Below are positions 48,672 through 57,884 of a stretch of DNA of 64,000 nucleotides, in pieces. Made by a program: the position numbers and the translations under genes. The notes under the pieces are model-generated. The model saw only the letters and a program-made list of their open reading frames with translations. It was not told where the DNA came from and did no database searches. This DNA comes from Acanthosoma haemorrhoidale (taxonomy: Eukaryota; Arthropoda; Insecta; Hemiptera; Acanthosomatidae), in the NCBI GenBank assembly GCA_930367205.1, contig OV884009.1, forward strand, positions 105,979,189 through 106,043,188, written 5' to 3'. The number at the start of each line of letters is the position of its first letter. Within the stretch, counting starts at the first letter, position 1.

Positions 48672-49930
48672 CTAGAGTGGGAGTTTAAGTTGTTCAATAT
48701 GAACCGTCCGCCGTTTCCTTGGGTGGTCCACACTCTCGATAGTTACAAGATTGTGTTCTCGGATCACAACAACCTTGAAAGGGCCTTCATATCGGACCGG
48801 CTCTTTACTCCAATTCGAACCTAATTTCCTTTAAACGACGGTCCCGATCGTAATCGACCCCATTCTATCCCGGACTTTCATATTTGCCCTCGCAACGCGT
48901 TTGGTTTTTTCCCCCGATATACGATCGCGCACTGTACGCCACATTTTTCCCAGCCGCATGTAAGTATTCGCGAGCTGTTCCGTGCTCCCTTCATCCGCCA
49001 CCGTCTCTGCCCAATTTCGCGGTCTCGCGCGTAACCCAAAGATAATTTCAAACGGCGCAAATCCCGTGGTGGTGTGAATTGAGTGGTTATACGCCGCCAC
49101 CGCCATTGGCATCGCAGCATTAGCTGACAGCCCCTTATCGACCTGGTATGCCCGCAGGTGATCGCTGAGGGTGCTGTGCAGGCGCTCAACGTTTCCTCTA
49201 CTTTTGGGATGTCCCGGGGTATTAATATGCCATACCACGTCTCTATTTTTCATCTCAGCGCGAACTTTGGCGTTGTCAAACTCTCTCCCACCATCCGACG
49301 AAATGCGCTCGGGGATGCCATAAAATTGGAACCACAAGTTGACGGCTTGCAGAATAGCGTCTGACGATTTGTCCCGCACCTCGTATGCCATAGCCACCTT
49401 ACTAAATGTGTCGATTGTAGTGACCCATTTGAATCCACGCCACGTAAACGTGTCGATTTGTAAATCGATCAGTGGCGACTCTGTTGTGGGTGTCTCCTCC
49501 TGTCGTCCCTGTGGTGGATGGCGCTCATATTTGGTTTTCAGACAGATTTCACAAGCCCCTATGATCTCCTGGATGGTCTGCCGCATCCCCCACCAAAAAT
49601 ATCTCCGCTGTAGTGCCTGCGTTGTCTCTTGCACGCCACGGTGATTCGTCTTCCCCTGGTGGTACGCAAGTGTGACCTCCCGCTGTTGCTCTACGTCACG
49701 CAACGTCTGAACCGCCGATAGGCACCTTATAAACGTGCGGTCGATTCCTAATTGCTCGCTCTGCCACAATCTTCTAATTTTCTCCCAAATCGTCGCGTTA
49801 CCAACAAATAGGAGGTACGTTTTTCCCGGTTTGGAGGCATCTTTCAGTGCCTGGCAAATTTGCTCTAGCCTCACACCCGGCTCCAACCAGATCGTCGAAA
49901 TTGTGCTTCGACCGTATTCGTCGTCACCGT
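48672..49930 (-). pseudogene. Gypsy copy 1 integrase
   Basis: Read from 49930 the frame shows the zinc-binding LAYHQGKTNHRG...GACEIC module, then the core with LQIDTF, ISSDGGREFDN and RGNVERLHS, which supply the catalytic D, D, E with the usual 35-residue D-E spacing. A TAA at 48831-48833 ends the frame at the start of the C-terminal region; homology in the same frame runs on to about 48672, including a YEGPFKVV-type GPF module. The 5' boundary with RNase H near 49915 is frameshifted. It is nearly 400 residues and clearly homologous to the integrase at 52.7-54.0 kb. Confidence 0.9.
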
Positions 49931-50776
49931 CATCAGGCCCGAAGTTTTTGTCTTCCAAATGATTTGGTGACGTTTGTCGTTGATAATCTCCTCAGACGTT
50001 CCCATGTCTCGTGGTCTTTCTCCAACAGACTCTTCTGATGTGGGGCTATCTCTCGCGCCACCATCTTCCCGCAGATCGGTACTTCCTGCTTCTCCTGGCG
50101 TCCACTCCGCAAGGAATTGTCGACTACCCCCTGATTTCTCGCCGTCCTCAATAGCATTCGTCATAATGACACGCGACAGCCAGTCTGCCACGACATTATC
50201 CTTCCCTGACTTATACACAATCTCCATATTGTATTGCGACAGAAACTCCTTCCACCGTGTCACGCGTGCGGATGATTCCTTTGATTTCCCCACCCATTGC
50301 AGTGGTCTGTGATCGGTGTGGACTTTAAATTTTCTCCAAAATACGTATGGGTGGAAGTGACCAATGGCCCAGATGATACCCAGTAGTTTCCGTTCGAGGG
50401 CACTGTACCTCGCCTCCGTGTCAGCCAACCTTCTGCTCGCATATGCTACCGGCCTCTCCCCGTCGATTCCCTCCTGGGACAATACCGCTCCCAAGGCGTA
50501 CTCACTTGCGTCCGTTGTGACAGTAAACACCTTCTCAAAATTTGGAAACGCCAAGATAGGTGCTTCTTGCAACCGTTCCATACATTTCTGGATATTTTTC
50601 TCAATTAGCGGCGTGATTATCACTCGCGCCCCTTTGCGTAATAAATTACCAATAGGGACCAAGAATTCCGCCATATCCGGAACGAAACGGCGATAATAAT
50701 TTAGCGTCCCCAACAACCGCCGAATGCCTTTAACATCTTTTGGCACCGCCATTCTCCGGATCGCATCTATTTTCAT
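49915..50776 (-). pseudogene. Gypsy copy 1 RT thumb/connection and RNase H
   Basis: The frame opens with AVPKDVKGIRRLLGTLNYYR, the conserved post-palm segment, then TVTTDASEYALGAVLSQEG and KVHTDHRPLQW, the RNase H D and D motifs, and a KDNVVADWLSR end. Unlike the sibling, the RT/RNase H junction near 50600 is in frame. The frame is lost near 49915 before the integrase. Confidence 0.9.
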
Positions 50777-51416
50777 GGAGTCCGGTTGGACTCCCTGCCG
50801 AGATATAGTATGTCCCAGAAAACTAATGGTCTCCTGACCCAGGGATACTTTTCTATCGATAATTTCAGCCCGAATTCCTTTAACCTCTTAAAAACACTCC
50901 GAAGGTGTTCTATGTGTTCCGGTTCGGTTTCGGCTGAAGACTATGAGGTCGTCCATATAGATCTGGCAGATGTTCTCATCAATTCCCCTCAGGAGTTCAT
51001 CCATTAGCCGCTGGAATGTTATCGGGGCGTTTTTCAAACCGAACGGTATCCTTGTAAACTCGTAATGACCTCGTTCGAATGAAAACGCCGTCTTATGCTG
51101 ATCATTCGCATTCAGTCTAATCTGGTGATATCCCGCTTTCAGATCTAACGTACTGAAGATTTTCGCTCCACTCAGCCTATCCAGTATATCCTCAAAGCGT
51201 GGAATAGGATATTTCTCGTCTAGAGTGTTCTCATTGAGCTTTCTAAAGTCTATAACTATTCTGTAATGATATTCTTCCTCGCCTGGTCTATTTTTTTTTC
51301 ACCGTCCACAGGGGACTATTGTACGGCGAAGTGCTATTTCTGATAATCCCTTGACGCTTTAATTCGTCGATTTCCCTCCGGATGTGTTGACGAAGTGCTT
51401 GAGGATATCGCATTTC
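50777..51416 (-). pseudogene. Gypsy copy 1 reverse transcriptase palm, frameshifted
   Basis: The segment corresponds to the sibling's RT from the YPQALRQHIR block through LDLKAGYHQI-like, the MPFGLKNAP-like and the YMDDL-like motifs. Frame is lost at least three times: at an A-run near 51292-51299, just after the DDL motif near 50935, and near 50850 before the FLGH motif. The 5' edge at 51411-51417 is the deletion junction with gag. Confidence 0.85.
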
Positions 51417-51789
51417 TTTAGTCGCGCCTTTACCACTTCCCATGGGGTTTCCTCGTCAGCTTGGATCTGATTCAGGATGCTTCTTTTTACTCGACATATC
51501 AAAGCCGCGCTCAGTGATTCCGCGTCCCTGAGGTCCAGCCAATTGCCTTCCACCTTTGTCCCGATTAACGCTGTGAGGCGGTCTCCTCCCTTTAAAAAGT
51601 CATTAAGTTCACCCAGCTCACCTGTAAACTTCTCCAGATCCGAAATCGCTTTTCTTAGATCCTGGGTGTTCATAGCCTCATCAGGGCGAGTGCATTTGCG
51701 TGAGTCTCCGGTAGCAGGCCCACTCTCCTAGGTTCCGTCCCATCAACGATATTTAAGACGGGCTGTCTTAATACGCCACTTTCCGTCAT
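51417..51789 (-). pseudogene. Gypsy copy 1 gag, N-terminal part only
   Basis: From the ATG at 51789 the reading resembles the sibling gag start (VLNIVDGTE, RVGLLPETHANALALM). It shifts frame near 51674 and continues as MNTQDLRKAISDLEKFTGEL and DAESLSAALICRVKR to a KARLKK segment, where the deletion joins it to RT sequence read in a foreign frame. About 125 residues of capsid remain. Confidence 0.85.
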
Positions 51790-51859
51790 ATCTTCTTCTA
51801 TGTGTATCGATCTAAATCGGGCCACAACAAAATTTCCCCGAACTGTGTTCCTTAATTCT

Positions 51860-51877
51860 TCCCGGGTTTCGGCACCA
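51860..51877 (-). promoter_or_regulatory. Primer-binding site of Gypsy copy 1 (tRNA-Phe type)
   Basis: The plus strand TCCCGGGTTTCGGCACCA is the 3' end of eukaryotic tRNA-Phe including CCA, as I recall that tRNA. The minus strand is therefore an 18-base primer-binding site next to the 5' LTR. Confidence 0.75.
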
Positions 51878-52063
51878 GTTAACGTTCGTGAGAACTAGAA
51901 CAGTAAAAAAAGATCGAGAAAGAGGTAATAGAAATGAATAGGGCAAACGATAGTATAAGACTGCTTTATTCATAGCTCTTAATCCCATACACATACACTC
52001 GGAATGTTTACATCCCGATGTTTTGGTATTAAGACTGTGTACCAACAGTGCCCAGGCCTTAAC

Positions 52064-52064
<1 letters not shown>
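51877..52064 (-). repeat. 5' LTR of Gypsy copy 1 (188 bp)
   Basis: 188 bp with AGTTAA/TTAACT ends. Four substitutions against the 3' LTR. The terminal base next to the primer-binding site is shared with it. Confidence 0.95.

Positions 52065-52097
<33 letters not shown>
52065..52097. repeat. TA microsatellite between the two Gypsy copies
   Basis: 33 bp of almost pure TA separate the 5' LTR of copy 1 from the 3' LTR of copy 2. TATATA-type sites are typical targets of this group. Confidence 0.9.
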
Positions 52098-52099
<2 letters not shown>

Positions 52100-52267
52100 T
52101 TAATGCTTACCGGCTTTAGAATTAAGAAACAAAAGGAAAAAAGGTACAGAGAAACAACACGCTTGAAAGTTAGAACTAGACTGTTTATTTCGAGTCTATA
52201 ACCCTCTATATTTACATTCGACGTTCGGGGATTAAGGTTGAGTACTGATGCTGCCCGGAGCTTAACT
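52098..52267 (-). repeat. 3' LTR of Gypsy copy 2 (170 bp)
   Basis: It has AGTTAA/TTAACT termini. It lacks the 16 bp that form most of an inverted repeat (arms CGGGATGT and ACATCCCG) present in the 5' LTR and, slightly changed, in both LTRs of copy 1. Confidence 0.95.
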
Positions 52268-52277
52268 CCCCCCTGCC
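52268..52277 (-). promoter_or_regulatory. Polypurine tract of Gypsy copy 2
   Basis: GGCAGGGGGG on the minus strand directly before the 3' LTR. Confidence 0.8.
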
Positions 52278-52700
52278 AGTTTACGCACATCTCCTCGTAA
52301 ACTATGAAGTCTAAGTCTAAATTGAGGACGACTTAGGCGATATTACGATCACTCTCCTAATCGTACTAAGGGAGCGAAGGCCAGCCCAAACAGTACACAA
52401 CCTGTAATCCCTTACATTCGGTCGTATTTATAAGACACTTATAGTCCAAATAAAACGCTGCTTCTAACACTGCAGCCACTAGTGACAAAATAAAAAAAAA
52501 AACAAAAAAAAATTACATGGCTCATTACTCACAGAAAACAATGGCATCTTACACGCTACGCAAAGTCGATATTTCTACACAGCCTGTGTACATTCTAAAA
52601 AAACAACAAAAAAAAAAAAAATACTTCTACAAATGGTACAAAGTCTACGTATGTATACCATACCAAATTTGGCTACGTGCAGAAGCGAGGACACTCCAAC
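52278..52700 (-). other. Pol-to-LTR spacer of Gypsy copy 2
   Basis: About 420 bp with A-runs (52489-52510, 52608-52620) and no open frame. This is where errantiviruses carry env; none is seen. Confidence 0.7.
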
Positions 52701-54662
52701 TCACTCATGGCCAGCACCCTTCCCCCCTGGTGGGAGTTTTAACTGTTCGACGTGGACGGTCCTCCGTTTCGTCGGAGGTCTTGTACTCTCGATGGTGACG
52801 ATGTTATGCTCCCTGATCACCACCACCTTGAATGGACCCTCGTATCTGATCGACTCTTTGCTCCGATTAGAGCCAATTTTACGATATACAATCGTCCCAA
52901 TTTTAAGGTCCCCTATTCGACCCCGGACTTTGAGGTTTACCCGAGAAACTCTCTTGACCTTCTCCCTCACGATTTTGTCACGAACTTTGCCCCAAAGTTT
53001 TCCGAGCTCTAAGTGAGCACTTAACATTTGCTCCGCCATTCCCTCGTCCGCCACCGTCTCTGTCCCGTTCCGGCGCCTCGCGCGCAGTCCGAAGAGGATC
53101 TCGAACGGCGTAAACCCCGTGGTGGAGTGGATGGAATGATTGTATGCCGCCACTGCCTTCGGCATCGCCTCGTTCGCCTGCAGACCCTTTTCTACCTGAT
53201 ACACCCGCAGGTGGTCACTCAAGGTACTGTGCAACCTTTCGATGCCTCCGCGACTCTTAGGATGTCCTGGGGTGTTGAGATGCCACACGATATCAAGATT
53301 TTTCATCTCCGTCCGAACGTTTGCATTATCGAACTCCCTACCCCCATCAGACGAGATTCGGTCCGGTACCCCATAAAACTGGAACCACGTTCGTAATGCC
53401 TGTAAGACGGCGTTGGATGATTTGTCTTTTACGGCATACGCCATAGCTACCTTACTGAAGGTATCTATTGTCGTAACCCACTTATATCCCTTCCAAGTGA
53501 ACGTGTCAATCTGTAGTTCACTCAGTGGCGTCTCTGCTGTGGGTGTTTCCTCCTGTTGTCCCTGTGGTGGGTGTCGATCATATTTAGTCTTAAGACATAT
53601 ATCGCACGTTCCTATGATCACTTGGATCGTCTTTTTCATATCCCACCAGAAGTACCGTCGCTGTAATGCTTGCAAAGTCTCCTGCGCACCGCGGTGGTTC
53701 GTCTTCCCTTGATGGTAGGCAAGCGTTACTTCCCGCTGCCGTTCCTCATCACGCAGTGTCTGGACCATAGACAGACAACGAACAAACGATCGATCAATAC
53801 CCAGTTGTTCTGTTCTCCATAATTTCTTGATCAGATCCCACACTGTCGCGTTGCCGACAAATAGATGGTAGGTCTTCCCTGGTCTGGATGCATCTTTCAA
53901 TGCCTGGCAAATTTGGTCACCCTTGACACCCGGTTGGGACCAGATTGTCGTAATACTATTCTTGCCATAGTTTTCATGAGTAGCTCGCATCAGGCCGGTC
54001 GTTTGCGTTTTCCAAATAATTTGTCGCCGTTTATCGTTAATCATACCCTCGATCGTCTCCATTTCCACCGGACGTTCTCCGGCAGATTCTTCCGCTTCTT
54101 GGTGTTCGCTCCCATCGCTATCGTCCCGCGTACCGCGACTTCCATCTTCCCCGGGCGCCCATTCCTGGATAAATTGTCTGTGATCCCCGGACGTTTCCCC
54201 TTCCTCGACTGCATTTACGGTAATCGCTCGAGATAGCCAGTCCGCCACTACATTGTCCTTCCCTGGTTTGTATACAATTTCCAGGTTGTATTGGGACAAA
54301 AACTCCTTCCAGCGTGTCACCCTGGCTGATGATTCCTTAAGCTTCCCCACCCATTGAAGAGGTCTGTGGTCCGTATGTACTCTGAATCTCCGCCCGAAGA
54401 CGTATGGACGAAAATGATCAATAGCCCATATGATGCCAAGAAGTTCACGCTCGAGGGCACTGTACCGCGCTTCCGTGTCGGTCAGTCTTCGACTCGCGTA
54501 CGCCACTGGTCGTTCCCCCCCATCTCCCTCCTGCGACAGCACCGCTCCCAATGCATACTCACTTGCGTCGGTGGTGATAGTAAATAGCTTCTCAAAATCG
54601 GGAAACGCCAGGATTGGTTCCTCTTGCAGTCGAGCCATGCATTTTCGAAGGTTTTGCTCCAT
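52701..54662 (-). pseudogene. Gypsy copy 2 RNase H and integrase
   Basis: A frame open for over 650 codons. RNase H comes first: TITTDASEYALGAVLSQEG with Asp46, and RVHTDHRPLQW with Asp112, numbered from the frame's first codon at 54704. The integrase zinc module spans about 330-370 (AYHQGKTNHRG, GTCDIC). The core has Asp400 (LQIDTF), Asp453 (SSDGGREF) and Glu489 (GGIERL), the DD35E pattern. The C-terminus has a RYEGPFKVVVI GPF module and ends LPPGGKGAGHE. The catalytic residues are all present. It is cut off from RT by a frame change at 54663-54670, and the apparent start is not a true one. Confidence 0.95.
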
Positions 54663-54670
54663 GGTATTGC

Positions 54671-55702
54671 AATAGGTGTAATCGCTATCCGCGCCCCCTT
54701 CCACAGCAGGTTACTGATGGGTACGAGATACTCTGCCATGTCTGGCACAAAACGCCGATAGTAATTTAGCGTACCTAAAAGTCGCCGAATGCCCTTGACG
54801 TCTTTTGGCACCGCTATCTTTCGAATTGCGTCGACTTTTGCAGAATCCGGCTGGACTCCCTCCCTCGAGATGGTATGCCCTAAGAAGTTGATCCGATCCT
54901 CTCCCAGCGATGATTTTTCCATCGACAATTTTAACCCGAATTCACGCAAACGTCGAAATACCCTCCGGAGATCTTCGATGTGTTCGGATTCTGTTCGGCT
55001 AAAGATCAACAGATCGTCCATATAAATCTGGCATACCGCCTCGTCTATCCCCCTCAGGATTTCGTCCATCAATCTCTGGAAAGTAATCGGAGCGTTCTTC
55101 AAACCAAATGGCATCCGAGTGAACTCATAGTGCCCCCTCTCGAAAGTAAACGCTGTTTTGTGTTGATCGGTAGCGCTCATTTTGATTTGATGGTACCCTG
55201 CTTTCAAATCCAAAGTGCTAAAGATTGTGGCTCCATTCAGTCTGTCGAGAATGGCCTCAAAACGGGGAATCGGATACTTCTCATCCGTTGTGTTTTCATT
55301 TAATTTTCTAAAATCGACGACGACTCTATATCTCTCCCCCTCCTCTCCCGGTTTACTCTTCTTTCGTACTGCCCACAGAGGACTATTATAAGGGGATGTG
55401 CTATCAACGATTATACCCTGTCGTCTTAAGCTGTCGATTTCTGTCCGGATATGTTGGCGGAGTGCCTGCGGATATCGTCTCTCCTTCACGTACGTTATTC
55501 GGTCAGATTTTAATGGGATTTCATGTACTGTCTTCCCCGTTGCCCCAAGCATATCACCCTCCACGTAAAAAATATCTCCGAACTCCCTACGTAAGCTTTC
55601 CCTCCAGTCCACAACTTTCTTGACTGCCCCTATCCGCGCACTCCCACCTCTTACGGTCCCTTGACATTGATAAGTAACCCCCCCCCCAACTTGATCCGCC
55701 AC
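54671..55702 (-). pseudogene. Gypsy copy 2 reverse transcriptase
   Basis: Motifs in order, counted from 55702: SPYNSPLWAVRKK (103-115), YRVVVDFRKLN (125-135), FSTLDLKAGYHQIKM with Asp164, MPFGLKNAP (197-205), QIYMDDLLIF with Asp229/230, FLGHTISREG and LLGTLNYYRRFVPDM. The catalytic triad is intact. The protease frame overlaps its 5' end and is offset at a run of ten G (55678-55687). At the 3' end eight bases (54663-54670), absent from the sibling, put RNase H in another frame. Family length is normal. Confidence 0.95.
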
Positions 55703-56091
55703 TCCTTTCCCTTGTTCTCTACAAGCGCGCCTACCCGACCCAATAAGTCACACCCCACTATTATTTCATACTCGCGCGGCATGTACTCCACAATATGTAC
55801 GTTAATATCGCCCCTTTTTTTCGCCCATTTCTCTAAATTCACGACCGCCTCTCCCGCCACTTTACAGGGCCCGCCCAGGGTAATTAACTTGCACTTACAT
55901 ACCTTGACCTGGAGTGCCCTCTCTCTGCCATACAGCCGCTCCAACGCACCGCGTGACATTATGGTATTGGTGCTTCCTGTATCCACCAAGCACCTCTCTC
56001 CCCCCTCGACTCTAATTATTGGCAACTCGCACAGTATCCCTCTCACTGTATTACACTTTAGGGTGCGGTCGCCACTCTGCTGCCACCCTCC
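55651..56091 (-). pseudogene. Gypsy copy 2 aspartic protease
   Basis: The frame is open from just after the TGA at 56092-56094. It carries LPIIRVEGGERCLVDTGSTN, where DTGS is the active-site motif of retroviral-type aspartic proteases, a flap-like ITLGGPCKVAG, and IIVGCDLLGRVGAL, matching the usual hydrophobic-G-x-D/N-x-L motif before the C-terminus. It is in the same frame as gag and ends with NVKGP and TAA, inside the overlap with RT. Confidence 0.9.
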
Positions 56092-57294
56092 TCAGGCGGC
56101 CACACGCCGCTCCCATCTTCTCGAAGTAGTCTTCTTTCGCTCATGCTCTCGGCTCCTGTCGCGAGCCGGCTCTTCTTCCGTTTCCGACGTTCCTGACGCT
56201 CCTGAAGATTTCTCAGCTGAAGATTCATTACCCCTGGGTGATATATTTCTTCTTTCCCGCATCGTTTGCGTATTCACTTCCATGGGTTCTGCCCTATGAA
56301 CATCTCTCCTCCGATACACGTAAGGGCAATGCCTAGCGATATGCCCCTCCTCACTGCACTCGAAACATTTTGTGCGGGGGCACTGTGCCACTAAATGACT
56401 CGTCTTCCCGCACCCATGTCATTTTCTCTCTTCTCTGCGGGGTCCGTACCTGGGTCTCGCCGCCCTGAACCTCCTTTCGCCTGCCGCTCCCCTGTCCCTA
56501 CCGGTTGGTGTTTCGACTTTTTTCCAATTTGATTTAGGGATCCTGGTTCTTCTGTACACTATCCGGCTCCATTCTCCCTCATCCTCATGTATCCTCGATT
56601 CCTCCTCCCTGGCGCTGGTGTCAATCATGACTTGGGCACATTCGAGGAATGAGCGCTCATTAGGGAATACCTCTTTTCTTCCTGTTTCCTTCGCCAACTG
56701 TACCTTTAGTATAGTAGACAGAAATCCCATTCTGCCCTCTACCTCTTCGATGCTCATTGTCTCTCTCATTTTCTCCATTATTTGATTATAACGGGTTAGA
56801 AGAACTGCGGCATATTGGCCGCTACTCTGCCTTGATGATTTTGTTTCCCTGAACATCTGGAAAATATCTTCTTCGGGCGTCCATCGCCCCCCTTCATATG
56901 CTTTCTTTAGCCGCATCTTCACCGTTTCCCACGACGTCTCCTCATCCGCTTGGATCTGGTTGAGAATCCTTCTCTTGACCCGACATATCAGGGCCGCTCT
57001 TAGTGACTCTGCATCCCTGGGGTCCAGAAGATTTTCCTCCGATTTTGCTAGGATTAAGGCAGTGAGGCGATCTCCTCCCTTCAGAAAGTGGTTGAGTTCT
57101 CCTAATTCGCCAGTGAACCATTCCAGCTCTGAAATTGCATTTCTCAGATCTTGAGTGTTCATTGCTTTCACTCTCATCAACGCAAGAGCGGTAGCATGAG
57201 CTTCTGGCAAAATGCCCACCCTTCTCGTTGCTACATGTTCCGCGCCATCCGCTACGTTCAGAACAGGTGGTCGTAGCACGCCTCCTTCCGCCAT
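56092..57294 (-). pseudogene. Gypsy copy 2 gag with zinc knuckles, interrupted by TGA
   Basis: The ATG at 57294 lies 90 bp after the primer-binding site. 291 codons of matrix/capsid-like sequence (MNTQDLRNAISELEWF, DAESLRAALICRVKRR, SIEEVEGRMGFLSTILKVQL) end at TGA 56419-56421 after an arginine-rich tail. The same frame continues with two nucleocapsid zinc knuckles: one whose first Cys position is that TGA (then HGCGKTSHLVAQC) and a complete one, CFECSEEGHIARHC, of C-X2-C-X4-H-X4-C form. It ends at TGA 56092-56094. Gag packages the element RNA into virus-like particles. Whether the internal TGA is a point mutation or read through cannot be decided here; mutation is likelier. Confidence 0.9.
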
Positions 57295-57383
57295 TCTTTC
57301 TTCAATTTTTTATTTAACACGGCAAAAAGGGAAAAAAAAAAAATCGAACAGACGTCGCTTACTTTTCTTTCCACACCACGAGT

Positions 57384-57401
57384 TCACGGGTTTCGGCACC
57401 A
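57384..57401 (-). promoter_or_regulatory. Primer-binding site of Gypsy copy 2 (tRNA-Phe type)
   Basis: The plus strand TCACGGGTTTCGGCACCA matches the tRNA-Phe 3' end over the last 15 bases, with one mismatch beyond. The sibling is identical to tRNA-Phe over 18 bases. Confidence 0.75.
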
Positions 57402-57558
57402 GTTAATGCTTACCGGCTTTAGAATTAAGAAACAAAAGGAAAAAAGGTACAGAGAAACAACACGCTTGAAAGTTAGAACTAGACTGTTTATTTCGAGTCT
57501 ATAACCCTCTATATTTACATTCGGGATGTTTACATCCCGACGTTCGGGGATTAAGGTT
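57401..57558 (-). repeat. 5' LTR of Gypsy copy 2 (158 bp, U3 end missing)
   Basis: No substitution against the 3' LTR. It holds the 8-bp-arm hairpin deleted there, but lacks the outer 28 bp including the AGTTAA end, being replaced by TA repeat from 57559. Confidence 0.9.
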
Positions 57559-57567
57559 ATATATATA

Positions 57568-57884
57568 TGTAAGACAATTATTGAATGTGGGGTGAATAAA
57601 CTGAAATCAGTTTCTCTGTAAACAAAGTTAGCAATTTTATTCACTATATATTATATTATAACAATTATTAATATTGATTTACACAATCTTACCTGTAAAC
57701 AAAGAAACGACAATTACAGTTTCTAACTATCAATTCTCTATTTACACTATTTTATTTTACACACTATTTACATGTTCTGTTATCTCACATAACCTTCTCT
57801 ATCTGATAACTGATGCTCCATCTGGTGGGGGCCAGTGGAAGCAGCACGGCAAATTCAAATGAAAGAGAGATCACTTTCATTACA
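57568..57884. mobile_element. Probable solo LTR (317 bp) in the TA repeat
   Basis: It starts TGTAAGAC and ends TTTCATTACA, giving TGTAA/TTACA inverted ends of the TG...CA type, with TATA on both sides as a possible 4-bp duplication. It holds AATAAA at about 57594 and several A/T-rich promoter-like stretches. It differs from the Gypsy LTRs. No internal region is attached, so the family is unknown. Confidence 0.5.

Larger units (their letters stand above)
48149..52064 (-). mobile_element. Ty3/Gypsy LTR retrotransposon, copy 1 (old, internally deleted)
   Basis: Minus-strand element of 3916 bp with two 188-bp LTRs that differ at four positions (about 2 percent). Order from 51877 down: primer-binding site, gag N-terminus, deletion, RT, RNase H, integrase, polypurine tract, LTR. 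Compared with its sibling at 52098-57558 it lacks about 1.4 kb from mid-gag through the nucleocapsid and protease to the RT N-terminus. RT and the RNase H/integrase boundary are frameshifted and the integrase tail has a nonsense codon. There is no env. Both outer flanks are TA repeats. Confidence 0.95.
52098..57558 (-). mobile_element. Ty3/Gypsy LTR retrotransposon, copy 2 (young, broken)
   Basis: Minus-strand element of 5461 bp with gag, protease, RT, RNase H and integrase. There is no env: the 430 bp between pol and the polypurine tract hold nothing readable. LTRs show no substitution over about 142 shared bases, differing only by a 16-bp hairpin loss in the 3' LTR and loss of 28 bp from the U3 end of the 5' LTR. 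Despite this youth gag has an in-frame TGA, gag and protease are separated by a TGA, and pol is out of frame twice (G10 run, 8-bp insertion). Confidence 0.95.

Noticed and set aside
49158..50696. Plus-strand open frames over the Gypsy pol regions (up to 123 codons, also at 53028-54675 and 55661-56299)
   Set aside because: They are antisense shadows of the minus-strand pol and gag frames.
52278..52700. env gene of the Gypsy element
   Set aside because: Only 420 bp remain between pol and the LTR, with no open frame, signal peptide or membrane segment.
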